Of a DNA stretch of 40,268 nt, positions 18,455-26,514 are shown in pieces. Positions within the stretch are counted from its first letter, which is position 1; every line of letters starts with the position of its first letter. Source of the stretch: Promineifilum sp. (GTDB taxonomy: Bacteria > Chloroflexota > Anaerolineae > Promineifilales > Promineifilaceae); assembly GCA_018058545.1 (NCBI GenBank), contig JAGOZU010000022.1:1-40268 (forward strand), given 5' to 3'. A program made the position numbers and the translations under genes. The notes beneath the pieces are model-generated. The model had not been told where the DNA came from, did no database searches, and saw only the letters and a program-made list of their open reading frames with translations.

Positions 18455-20374
18455 TTATTCCTCGACCGTCACACGCCCCAACGACAGGCTATCCCCATCC
18501 TCAACCGGCAGCCGCACCGACGGATCAAAGGCATCGTAAAGCCCCATCCGCAACTCATACGATCCCGCCGGCAACGCCAACGGCAGCAGCACGCCGTGCT
18601 GATCCACGATGGTCTCGCCTGCCGCCCAGCTCGTCGTCGGTCGCGAACCGCCGACCGGCTCGGAATCCCGCTGGGTCACGACCGCTCCGGTCTCGTTCAG
18701 CACGTGGATGAACACCTTGTATGGCCGGGCCGAGGTCGTCTCCGCCCGCCACACCAGCCGCACGCCGACGACATCCCCCGGTCTCGCCTGTTCCGGCCCC
18801 ACGGCATACGACTCCAGGGTAATGGTCTCGCCGTCCAGCCCCGCGAACTGCGCCCCGCTCGGCTTTGGCTCCGCCGTCCATCCTTCTCCGGCCACGGCAT
18901 AGACCACAAACCGGACATCTCCCACCCATTCCTCGGCCGCCTTAAACGTGTGCGCGTCCAGCCAGTGTTCCACCACGCGGTCGGGGTCGCGTTGCGCCTC
19001 GCCCCAGTACAAGGCGTAGATGCGGTCGTGAGTTGCGACGATCTGCTCCAGTTCGGCCGAGAGCATCGCCGGGTCGGGATTGCCGCGCGGCAACGGGTAG
19101 ACCGGCGCGCCGTCGCGATGGTAATAGGTGAATGCCTCCCACTGGTTGGGAGCCACCAGCACGACGGCCGCGTTCGGATGTCCTTCAGCGGCGATCCGCG
19201 CCGCCATCGCCCGATAGTCCGCCCGCGCGAACGCCGGATCATGATACAGATGCCCCAGCGACAGCAGGCTGCCGGCCAACATCGCCACGGTCAACCCGCC
19301 AGGGACGACAGGCCACAAACCTCGTCTTGCCTCCCCGCCATCGCTATTCCAGGCCAGCCCGGCCAACAACGCCATAAATGGAGCCGACACCAGCAAAAAC
19401 TTGAAAAATGCCGGGTCCGTCGCTCCCAAGGCGGCGGCCGCGCCAACCGGCACGACAGCCATGGCCAAGGCCACGACCGACCGCCGCCAGCCGGCCGCCA
19501 ACCCGATCAGCGCCAAAGCCGCGGCGGCAACCAGCGCCCACCCGGCCTCGGCCGCGGGCATCGTGCCGCCCAACACCAGCCAGCGCCCGGCGGCGGCCAT
19601 AAATGCGGCCGCTCCCCCGCTTGCCCCGGCCCGCCCGCCCATCTGTCGAATAAACACAGGCAACCACGGCCCGTAGAGGGCTGCGGCGACGGCCGCCATC
19701 CCCGCCCAGGTCAACAGCCGCCGGATCGTTCCTCGGCCGTCATCCCGCATCCACATCCACGACAGCCCGACGACCAAACCCTGCGCCGCCATCACCGCCG
19801 GGAAAAAATAATGCGTATACAGTCCCGCCGCCAATAATCCGGTATAGACCACCATCCAACGCCGCCGGTCCGTATCCAGCCAGTTCAACAGCGACCAGGT
19901 CGAGGCCACGGCCAGCAGAGCCAGCAGTGCGTACATCCTCGTCTCCTGGCTATAGTAGACCAGCGCCGGATTGACCGTTGCTAATAACCCGGCAAGGGCA
20001 ACAGCCAGCGGTACACGCCTCCCAGTGTCTCGCCTCCGCCTCTCCACGGGAAGACCTGTCGAGGCCATAGCCCATCGAGCCAGCGACATCGTCACCGCCA
20101 CGGTCAGCACCCCGGCGAAGGCCGATAGCGCCCGCAGCGCAAACTCCGTCTCCCCCGCAGGCACTCGCCAGCCGCGCAATAACAGGTAGTACAGTGGCGG
20201 ATGTACGTCGGAGGCCGTCCCCTCAATGATGGCCGGGATCGACCGCTCGCTCAAGCGGGCGCTGTTGCCCTCATCGTTCCAGAACGATTGCGCCCCCAGC
20301 AGGTGGAAGCGAAGGGCGGCCGCCAACAGCAGAACCAGCACGGCCGCAGGCAGGATAGCGCGTCGCTTCATCAT
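18455..20374 (-). CDS. GT39-like GT-C glycosyltransferase with one C-terminal beta module
   Basis: The 639-residue protein has a GT-C membrane domain (about residues 8-375) with acidic motif FWNDEGNSA (D34, E35), HPPLYYLLLRGW at 58-69 and YYSQETRMYALLALLAV at 140-156, close in layout to the 941-residue protein at 8708. An outer domain follows and residues 508-638 form one beta module with YKVFIHVLNETG, SRPTTSW and YELRMGLYDAF. It should transfer a polyprenyl-linked sugar at the outer membrane face; the acceptor is not known. Its ATG overlaps the stop of the glycoside hydrolase-like gene by four bases (ATGA), so the two proteins are made together. Confidence 0.85.
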   Translation of the reverse strand: MMKRRAILPAAVLVLLLAAALRFHLLGAQSFWNDEGNSARLSERSIPAIIEGTASDVHPPLYYLLLRGWRVPAGETEFALRALSAFAGVLTVAVTMSLARWAMASTGLPVERRRRDTGRRVPLAVALAGLLATVNPALVYYSQETRMYALLALLAVASTWSLLNWLDTDRRRWMVVYTGLLAAGLYTHYFFPAVMAAQGLVVGLSWMWMRDDGRGTIRRLLTWAGMAAVAAALYGPWLPVFIRQMGGRAGASGGAAAFMAAAGRWLVLGGTMPAAEAGWALVAAAALALIGLAAGWRRSVVALAMAVVPVGAAAALGATDPAFFKFLLVSAPFMALLAGLAWNSDGGEARRGLWPVVPGGLTVAMLAGSLLSLGHLYHDPAFARADYRAMAARIAAEGHPNAAVVLVAPNQWEAFTYYHRDGAPVYPLPRGNPDPAMLSAELEQIVATHDRIYALYWGEAQRDPDRVVEHWLDAHTFKAAEEWVGDVRFVVYAVAGEGWTAEPKPSGAQFAGLDGETITLESYAVGPEQARPGDVVGVRLVWRAETTSARPYKVFIHVLNETGAVVTQRDSEPVGGSRPTTSWAAGETIVDQHGVLLPLALPAGSYELRMGLYDAFDPSVRLPVEDGDSLSLGRVTVEE

Positions 20375-21759
20375 TCAGTACGTGGGACCAGTCCCCGCAG
20401 CAGAGCGAAAAACAACACCGCCGCCCCAAACGCAAACAACCCTGGCCGCGCGCGCATCCAGCCGTCCTTCCAGCCCGGACGCGGCGACAGGTTCGGCTCG
20501 CCGGTGGCGTATTCGGCCACCGCCTCATACACCGGCAGCGGCGTGAAATCCGGTTCCAGCATCCGGAAATAGTACCAGGCCTGGTCGATCTCCCAGTCGG
20601 CCGGCCGCTTCAGGAACCAGTAGCTGTTCACACCAATCCACGGCCATTCCTCCTGCGCCCGCCGGAAAGCGCCCACCGCGTAGCGCCCCTGCTGCTCCTC
20701 CGTCACGCGGCCAAAATCCGGCCGCACATGCTCCGGGGCCACGTTCCAGCCCATCTCGCTAATCCAGATCGGCTTGCTCGCGTCGCCGTTGCGCACCATG
20801 ATATCACGCAGAAACAGGTTGTGGGGATAATTGATGACCGTCGGCCGCAATCGTTGGTCGGTCGGCCCTGACCACAGGCCGTAACCCTGAGCCGAGAACA
20901 CGTCGAAGCAGTCGCCCGCCCCGGCGTCGTACATGCGCTGCAGGAAGATGAGGTCGTTCATGTGGCGGCCGTCGTTGGCCACGGTCGGCGTCAGCGCTCC
21001 AGCCAGCACCACCGCCTCCGGATCGGCCGCCTTGATGCGCCGGTAGGCCACACAGAGCAATTCCGTGAACGCCTCGGGGTCCACATCGCGCAAGCCCCAC
21101 TCCTCATTGCCATTTGGCTCGTTCCACACCTGGTAGTAGCGAATACGGCCGCGGTAGCGCTCGGCCACGGCCGCCGCAAAGTCGCCGAAATCGTTGAAGT
21201 CATCGGGCGGCGCTTTCTCGCCCGGCTCATCGCCTGCCTCACGGCTCCAGGCGGGCGGGTTGCTCAACCGGGCGATGATCGACAGGCCCCGCTCTTCGGT
21301 CAGATCGACGATATGATCATACTTAAGCCAGGCATCCACCCCGGCCGGGTCGTTTCGTCGGTCAACGAAATCCCCCTTGCCGTGAATCTCGATATCTTCC
21401 CAGGTAAACTCCTGCCGGATGAAGCCTAACCCGGCCTCATCGACCAGGTCCAGGCTGCGGGCGCGCTTGATCTCCTCCGCCTCTTGCTGCAGAAAGGTGT
21501 TGACGCCAAAGGCCGAGACGGCCGGGAAAGTATGGGGCGAATTGGCTACGGCTTCCGGGCGCAAATCGGGTTGCGGCCGTACGGCCGTATTGAACCAGTG
21601 AACGACGCCCGCGACCTGCCCCCGCAACTGTTCCTCGCCGGTCAGATCGTATAGCGAGCGAGCGTCGGGCCAGAGAGCAGCCAGCAGCGACAGCCCGGCC
21701 GCCACCAGCAAAACACGCCAGGCCCAACGCCGGCAGCCGTTCCCTTCGTTAGATGTCAT
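20371..21759 (-). CDS. Membrane-anchored glycoside hydrolase-like protein, clan GH-A fold
   Basis: The 462-residue product has an N-terminal membrane helix (about 13-30), a TIM-barrel-type domain (about 78-420) and a C-terminal helix (about 439-457). The acid/base signature VWNEPNG gives E214, and WISEMGW gives a candidate nucleophile E335, the two-glutamate arrangement of clan GH-A retaining enzymes (GH5/GH39-like). The family number and substrate cannot be fixed from the sequence. The domain would face outside, where it may trim or rearrange surface glycan made by the coupled GT39-like protein. The start ATG lies eight bases after a TATAAT box, so the mRNA may be leaderless. Confidence 0.8.
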   Translation of the reverse strand: MTSNEGNGCRRWAWRVLLVAAGLSLLAALWPDARSLYDLTGEEQLRGQVAGVVHWFNTAVRPQPDLRPEAVANSPHTFPAVSAFGVNTFLQQEAEEIKRARSLDLVDEAGLGFIRQEFTWEDIEIHGKGDFVDRRNDPAGVDAWLKYDHIVDLTEERGLSIIARLSNPPAWSREAGDEPGEKAPPDDFNDFGDFAAAVAERYRGRIRYYQVWNEPNGNEEWGLRDVDPEAFTELLCVAYRRIKAADPEAVVLAGALTPTVANDGRHMNDLIFLQRMYDAGAGDCFDVFSAQGYGLWSGPTDQRLRPTVINYPHNLFLRDIMVRNGDASKPIWISEMGWNVAPEHVRPDFGRVTEEQQGRYAVGAFRRAQEEWPWIGVNSYWFLKRPADWEIDQAWYYFRMLEPDFTPLPVYEAVAEYATGEPNLSPRPGWKDGWMRARPGLFAFGAAVLFFALLRGLVPRTE

Positions 21760-21767
21760 AGCGCCCG

Positions 21768-21773
21768 ATTATA
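21768..21773 (-). promoter_or_regulatory. -10 box for the glycoside hydrolase-GT39 unit, leaderless type
   Basis: A perfect TATAAT on the minus strand (21773-21768) ends eight bases before the ATG at 21759. Transcription would start at about 21761, nearly on the start codon. No convincing -35 is seen; TTGACG at 21788-21783 is too close (nine bases). Confidence 0.55.
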
Positions 21774-21914
21774 CCGGACTGCCGTCAAAACGGTCGCCGT
21801 TAATCCTACGCCAGACCTGTTTTTCACAATCAGATCCGAGGTCGGCTTGCCATCACTCACGTCTTATTCGGGGGTATTTCAGTTGATCTTCGCCCCACAA
21901 GCCAATTCACCGAC

Positions 21915-23555
21915 TTAGTCGGGCAGCCGGATCAATAGAACCGACAGGTCAACCTCCCGATGCGGGTCGCCGTTGATGTGGAAACGATAGGCCAGCCGCG
22001 AGCCGCTGCGATAGCCTTCAAAGCCCAGGTAGCCGGGGTGATGGGGCATGGCCTGGACGATGGCGTTGATGATGAGCGACGGCTCCCGGTCGCGGATAAT
22101 CACCACGGCCACCGCGCTGGAATTGTCGCCGGTCAGCGAGCCCAGCAGGGAATCAACCGTCTGTAAATGAGCCTTCTGCCCATGCCAGGTGTTGCATTCG
22201 GCGACGAACACATTCCGGCCCGCGACTCGCACCAATATGTCGGAATTATTCGTCGTAGCGAATGCGCCATTGAGTCCGGCATCCGGCAAATCGGCGCGCA
22301 GCGCGTCCAGCAAAGTATCACGCAACGCTTCATCGCCTCGATGGTGATAGCTCTCCGGATCGCGCTCGATCGCTTGCCCAACATCCTCAGCGATCCCCAC
22401 CAGACGCTCGCCAAGATCCATACCCGGCATGGGGATCGCTCCGGCCACGGGCTGATCGGCACCATAGTAGGACGGCAACGCGGAAGGCATCGGCCGCGCC
22501 CTTTTGACCTGTTTCACATACTCCTGCAACCACTGATCGAACAAATGGCTGTCCGGCCACAGGCGATCCCCCGTCCGGGCCAGCACGCCATAATGACACA
22601 GCCGGGCGACGGCCTCATCGATCTCCGGTTGCTCATAGGGCAAGCGAGATACAGGCTGTTCCCGGGCCACGGCCGCCAGCACGTCCTCCTCCACGTCGCT
22701 GAAATTGCGCATCCATTGCTCGTAATACGGCCCCATCTCCGACACCAGCCGCTGTGTCACCTCGCGGGTATCAGGCTTGCGTCTCTGATGCTTGTGATTC
22801 AGCCAGACCGCGGCCATCGCTTGCACAAAAAACGGCAGCGTTCCCGCGATATGGCGCACATAAGCCACGTCGTCGTCATCGGCCGTCACCCCTACCCGCC
22901 CTGCCGGCACCTTCACCAGTTCGTCCAGTTCCGCCGGGCCAAGGCCGGAAAGGTAGATGGGTGTGGGATAGAAGATGTTGTAGAAAGGGGACGTAGGCGG
23001 CAGGCCGACGAACTTGCCCAATCGAAATAAATCCCAATAGGACGCCGTCACGTAGGCCAGCTCATAATCCCAAACGCCGGCCAGCGCGCGCAGCTCGACC
23101 ATGAAATCATCGCCGAAATTGGCCGTTCGCAACTGGTCGAATTCATCCATCATGAAGATGACGCGGCGGCCACTGAACTCGTAGAGTGTGGATTCAACCG
23201 TGTAGACATCGGCCGTCGTTCGGGAACGGTCGACACCGGCGGCCGCGCCCGGCAAGGCGTTCAGCAGCTTGTGGTGGACGCGCGTGTAGAAGTCGGCCGA
23301 AGTCTTGCAGGCCGAGACATCGACGTAGATCATCACATAGCGGTTCGAATCCGGCAGATGGGCCGCCATGACTTCGGGATGGGACACGTATTGCAAAAAC
23401 GACGTCTTGCCTGCCCGCCGCAAGCCCAACACGCTGACGCATTGAGCTTGCGGCCCGGCCAGCGCATCAAAGAACTGGCTCGCCTGTCCGGCGCGGCCAA
23501 AAAAGTCATTCGGCCGCTTCACCGGCGGGCCGACCACATAAGGCGTTCTCATCAT
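21915..23555 (-). CDS. P-loop ATPase with winged helix and C-terminal PD-(D/E)xK-like domain
   Basis: The 546-residue protein is a STAND/AAA_16-type ATPase: N-terminal TPYVVGPP...FFGR box, Walker A GLRRAGKTS at 44-52 (K50), Walker B VIFMMDEFDQL near 132-142, then a winged-helix-like segment at about 285-345. After a low-complexity linker, residues 403-546 resemble the restriction-endonuclease-like domains that read DILI...FIAECKFW: here SDILVRV (D439) and VFVAECNTW (E453). The usual lysine after E-x is N455, so nuclease activity may be lost. The final strands (VDLSVLLIRLP) also fit that family. Its ATG overlaps the stop of the upstream ATPase. Function is unknown; sensing or defence is possible but unproven. 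Confidence 0.8.
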   Translation of the reverse strand: MMRTPYVVGPPVKRPNDFFGRAGQASQFFDALAGPQAQCVSVLGLRRAGKTSFLQYVSHPEVMAAHLPDSNRYVMIYVDVSACKTSADFYTRVHHKLLNALPGAAAGVDRSRTTADVYTVESTLYEFSGRRVIFMMDEFDQLRTANFGDDFMVELRALAGVWDYELAYVTASYWDLFRLGKFVGLPPTSPFYNIFYPTPIYLSGLGPAELDELVKVPAGRVGVTADDDDVAYVRHIAGTLPFFVQAMAAVWLNHKHQRRKPDTREVTQRLVSEMGPYYEQWMRNFSDVEEDVLAAVAREQPVSRLPYEQPEIDEAVARLCHYGVLARTGDRLWPDSHLFDQWLQEYVKQVKRARPMPSALPSYYGADQPVAGAIPMPGMDLGERLVGIAEDVGQAIERDPESYHHRGDEALRDTLLDALRADLPDAGLNGAFATTNNSDILVRVAGRNVFVAECNTWHGQKAHLQTVDSLLGSLTGDNSSAVAVVIIRDREPSLIINAIVQAMPHHPGYLGFEGYRSGSRLAYRFHINGDPHREVDLSVLLIRLPD

Positions 23556-24517
23556 TGGGATGCTCCCAGCAAAACAGACGGCAATTGAAAATTCCAGCCG
23601 GACAATTCTTCGCCCAACCGGTCGCGAGTGAAGCCTTCCTGCTCCAGCGCGCGCAAGACATGCTCGACGTCGGCCTGCCGGACAGGCTCGCGTTGGCCAC
23701 GCCGGTTCATCAGACTGACCAAACGGTGGCAGATCGTCTGAATCAGATAGGGATGCCCAGCCGTCTGCCGCCAGATGATGTCGACGGCCGCGTCTTCATA
23801 GGGCAATTTCCCTTCAAGGGGCGTCCGCACCAACGCAGCAGTCCGGCCATAGTCCAGCATACCCAGCTCATAGCGCCCCATCAGATTGACGATGGGGTTC
23901 CAGAACAGCTCCAGCAAGCCCAATGCACCGCTGATGAGGAACGTGATGCGGCGGCGATGCTGAAACTGAGAGCGCAGGAAGGGCAGGATGTCGGGACTTA
24001 GCGATCCGCCTTCAATGCCCGACCGGATCTGTTCAAATTCATCCAAGGCAATGAGGCAATGGTACTCATCCGGCAGGCTTTGCTCCAGATCGTCCAGAGT
24101 GAGGTCAAACAGATCAAAAGCCGATGTTGCGTCAGCCGTGCTGACCGGGTGACTACCCGAAGGCTCGACCTGCCGGCCAATGTCGCGAGCCAGACGACGC
24201 AGCCATTCATCGATCGGCCTCCCCGCGTATCGCTGCAAGTCGATATAAGCGGCGCGGATTGGCCGCACCGTATTCTCGCGCAATGACCGGCCGCGCTCCC
24301 CTTCGACCAGCTGGTACAACGTGGACGTTTTGCCGATGCGCCGCCGCCCGTAGAGCATCAGGGCGTTGGGTTGCCCGGTCGCGATCAGGTTCTCCTCAAG
24401 CCAAGTGAAGGCGTCGTCGCGACCGAAAAAGAGCGCCGACGAAGCCTTCGTCAACGGGCGGCCGACGATGTAAGGGTTGGCTATCAGGTTGCCGTTTCGC
24501 TCGGGCGACGGGTCCAT
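23552..24517 (-). CDS. P-loop ATPase, AAA_16/STAND type, shorter partner
   Basis: The 321-residue protein shares its N-terminal box (NPYIVGRP...LFFGR, about 14-33) with the downstream ATPase. Walker A is GRRRIGKTS at 57-65 (K63), Walker B CLIALDEFEQI at 154-164 with D159 and E160. GHPYLIQTICHRLV near 254-267 is the usual sensor-2-like lid motif of this family. It ends soon after the lid and has no winged helix or effector domain, so it could be a regulatory partner of the larger protein. GAGGAG lies about 12 bases before the ATG at 24517. It heads a two-gene unit with an ATGA overlap and a leader of about 200 bases. Confidence 0.82.
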   Translation of the reverse strand: MDPSPERNGNLIANPYIVGRPLTKASSALFFGRDDAFTWLEENLIATGQPNALMLYGRRRIGKTSTLYQLVEGERGRSLRENTVRPIRAAYIDLQRYAGRPIDEWLRRLARDIGRQVEPSGSHPVSTADATSAFDLFDLTLDDLEQSLPDEYHCLIALDEFEQIRSGIEGGSLSPDILPFLRSQFQHRRRITFLISGALGLLELFWNPIVNLMGRYELGMLDYGRTAALVRTPLEGKLPYEDAAVDIIWRQTAGHPYLIQTICHRLVSLMNRRGQREPVRQADVEHVLRALEQEGFTRDRLGEELSGWNFQLPSVLLGASQ

Positions 24518-24728
24518 ATAATCCGGTTAACTCCTCGTTCGAACGCGACCCCACCCTCAGCGGGCAGGAAAAAGCCACGATCGAATGATGACGTTCAATC
24601 GCCATAGCCCGGTCGTCAACCAATACAAATTTTCGTCACTACCAATAAATCGCTTGCAATCCCGACCCGGGGCGGGCACGGTCGATGTGCCGGCCCGGCA
24701 ACGCGAGCGCGGCAACCATCAGGTCGCC

Positions 24729-24756
24729 ATTATAAGTATTTCAGCCCATTTTGCAA
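24729..24756 (-). promoter_or_regulatory. Promoter for the two-ATPase unit
   Basis: On the minus strand TTGCAA (24756-24751), 16 bases, then a perfect TATAAT (24734-24729). Transcription would start near 24722, giving a leader of about 205 bases before the ATG at 24517. I see no gene in the leader (24518-24722). Confidence 0.6.
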
Positions 24757-24764
24757 GGAAACAA

Positions 24765-25949
24765 TCAGCGGGGATCGGGGGATAACAGCGTGCGATACAG
24801 TGCAGCCAGCTGCCGGGCGGCCGCTTCCCAGCTAAAACGCTTCACCTGATCGAACCCGGCGGCGATCAACCTTCCGCGCAGTTCCGGGTCGCCCAATAGC
24901 CGGATCATCCCTGCCGACCAGGCGGACTCGTCATGGGGCGAAATCAGCATGGCAGCCTCGGACTCCCCGTGTCGGGCCACCTCCGGCAGGCTGGAGGCAT
25001 CGGATGAGATGACCGGCGTGCCGCAGGCCATCGCCTCCAGGAGGGGCAGCCCAAAGCCTTCGTAGAGGCTCGGAAAAGCCAGCAGATCGGCCGCGGAATA
25101 GAGCGCCGGCAGATCGGCGTCATCGATGAAGCCGGCCAGATGCACGCGGCCGCCCAGGCCCTGCCGTTCGATCTCGGCCGGCATCTCCTCCGACATCCAG
25201 CCTCGGCCGCCGGCGATCACCAGCGAATGGGGCAGCCGTTCGGCCACGGGACGAAAGGCACGGATGAGCAGCGGGTAGTTCTTTCGCGGCTGCACCGTAC
25301 CGACAGCCAGGACGAATGGCGCGTCGCCCAAGCCATATCGCTCGCGAACGGCCGCTTTATCACTCTCGTTTGTGACCGGCCGGAATCGCGCGTTGACGCC
25401 ACTGTAAAGGACGGTGATCTTCTCCCCCGGCACCTGCCACAACTCCTGCAGATCACGACTGGTGGCGAGGGAATCGGCCAGCACATGCCGGGCACGCCCG
25501 ACCGACCAGGGCACCACCCGATTGAGGTAGCGCACCAGTTTATCGGGGAACGTCTCCGGATAGTGCGCAAAGGAAAGATCGTGAACGGTCAGGATGGTCG
25601 GGATGCCACCGCTCACGGGCGGCAACACGAAGTCGGGCGAGTGAAACAGGTCAATAGGTCCCGTGAATGTTTGCACCGGCAAGGGCAAGCGCGCGCGATA
25701 CCATAGCCGATAAAGCCAATGTTCATCGATTGGCGCGGGGCGATGGACGACATGGGGCGCGACGGGCAGGGAATTGGGGACGGGCGGAACGACCGGAGGG
25801 CGAGCCGAGAACAGCTTGTACGTGTGTTCCGGCGATTCATGAACGAGAGCGGCGATCAACTCTCGCGTATAACGACCGATGCCGCCTCCCTGGGTCAGGG
25901 CCGCGGTGACATCGAAACCGATGACGCCGGAACCGGTTCGGCCGCCCAT
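24765..25949 (-). CDS. Glycosyltransferase family 4 (GT-B fold)
   Basis: The 394-residue enzyme has a GT-B fold with GGGIGRYTRELI near residue 21, HDLSFAHYPE and VGTVQPRKNYPLLIRAF, and the GT4 donor-site motif EGFGLPLLE at 297-305 (E297, E305) followed by ACGTPVISSDASSLPEV. It transfers a sugar, often mannose or a related hexose, from a nucleotide donor to a glycan on the cytoplasmic side. The frame is open up to a TTG at 25973, but ATG at 25949 overlaps the stop of the GtrA gene (TGATG) and is the natural start. It is the last gene of the four-gene glycan operon. Confidence 0.92.
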   Translation of the reverse strand: MGGRTGSGVIGFDVTAALTQGGGIGRYTRELIAALVHESPEHTYKLFSARPPVVPPVPNSLPVAPHVVHRPAPIDEHWLYRLWYRARLPLPVQTFTGPIDLFHSPDFVLPPVSGGIPTILTVHDLSFAHYPETFPDKLVRYLNRVVPWSVGRARHVLADSLATSRDLQELWQVPGEKITVLYSGVNARFRPVTNESDKAAVRERYGLGDAPFVLAVGTVQPRKNYPLLIRAFRPVAERLPHSLVIAGGRGWMSEEMPAEIERQGLGGRVHLAGFIDDADLPALYSAADLLAFPSLYEGFGLPLLEAMACGTPVISSDASSLPEVARHGESEAAMLISPHDESAWSAGMIRLLGDPELRGRLIAAGFDQVKRFSWEAAARQLAALYRTLLSPDPR

Positions 25950-26512
25950 CAGTCGACGTCGTTGTAGGTCCAATAACGATTGGCGAAGAAGTTCCAGAAG
26001 AGGACGACCAGAACAGCCACGGCCAGAGACAAGTTATCGGCCACGCGCGTGGAATAGGCCTGGAGCGGTCCGAAGTTGTCGACCATCGACCGGAAGATCG
26101 GCGTCATGAAAAACACGATGGGGATGCGAATCAGCACACCGACCGCGCTGACGATGAAAAACATGGTGAACTGGCGGCGACGAGAGCGAGAGCGCGAATC
26201 GGGATAGGTCCAGTACCGGTTCCAAAGGAAGTTACTGCACACGGCGGCGACGAACGAAACGGCCGAGGCGACTGTCGGCCCAAGATGGGTGATGAAGTAT
26301 TCGCTGAATCCCAACCCCATGAGGATGACGTAAACCCCGGTGCCCACCGAGAACAGGGCATTGGCCGGGTCCAGCAACAGATTGAAGATGCCGAAATCGA
26401 CGATGAAACCGATTCCGCCGACGATGAGGAATTTGACGAAGCGCTTGGCCTCTCTGGGGTTCATGCCAAAGCGCGTCGATACTTCCGTGATATATGTTCC
26501 CATTCTTGACAT
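25949..26512 (-). CDS. GtrA-like membrane protein
   Basis: The 187-residue protein shows four membrane helices (about residues 26-48, 55-75, 85-105, 150-175) and the GtrA family marks RFVKFLIVGGIGFIVDFGIF at 24-43, CSNFLWNRYWTY in the middle, and FFANRYWTY at the end. GtrA proteins are thought to help move or present polyprenyl-linked sugars in serotype conversion and cell-wall glycan modification. It starts two bases after the O-antigen ligase-like stop and overlaps the GT4 start. The middle loop has the basic run SRSRSRRR (about 106-113), which fits a cytoplasmic loop. Confidence 0.9.
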   Translation of the reverse strand: MSRMGTYITEVSTRFGMNPREAKRFVKFLIVGGIGFIVDFGIFNLLLDPANALFSVGTGVYVILMGLGFSEYFITHLGPTVASAVSFVAAVCSNFLWNRYWTYPDSRSRSRRRQFTMFFIVSAVGVLIRIPIVFFMTPIFRSMVDNFGPLQAYSTRVADNLSLAVAVLVVLFWNFFANRYWTYNDVD

Positions 26513-26514
26513 TC

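Noticed and set aside
17996-19837. 613-codon plus-strand open frame
   Set aside because: It spans the end of clpC, a strong terminator and the antisense of a GT39-like gene. The product is low-complexity, rich in Arg, Pro and His.
22167-23030. 287-codon plus-strand open frame opposite the larger ATPase
   Set aside because: It is antisense to Walker-containing coding sequence and its product has no recognisable features.
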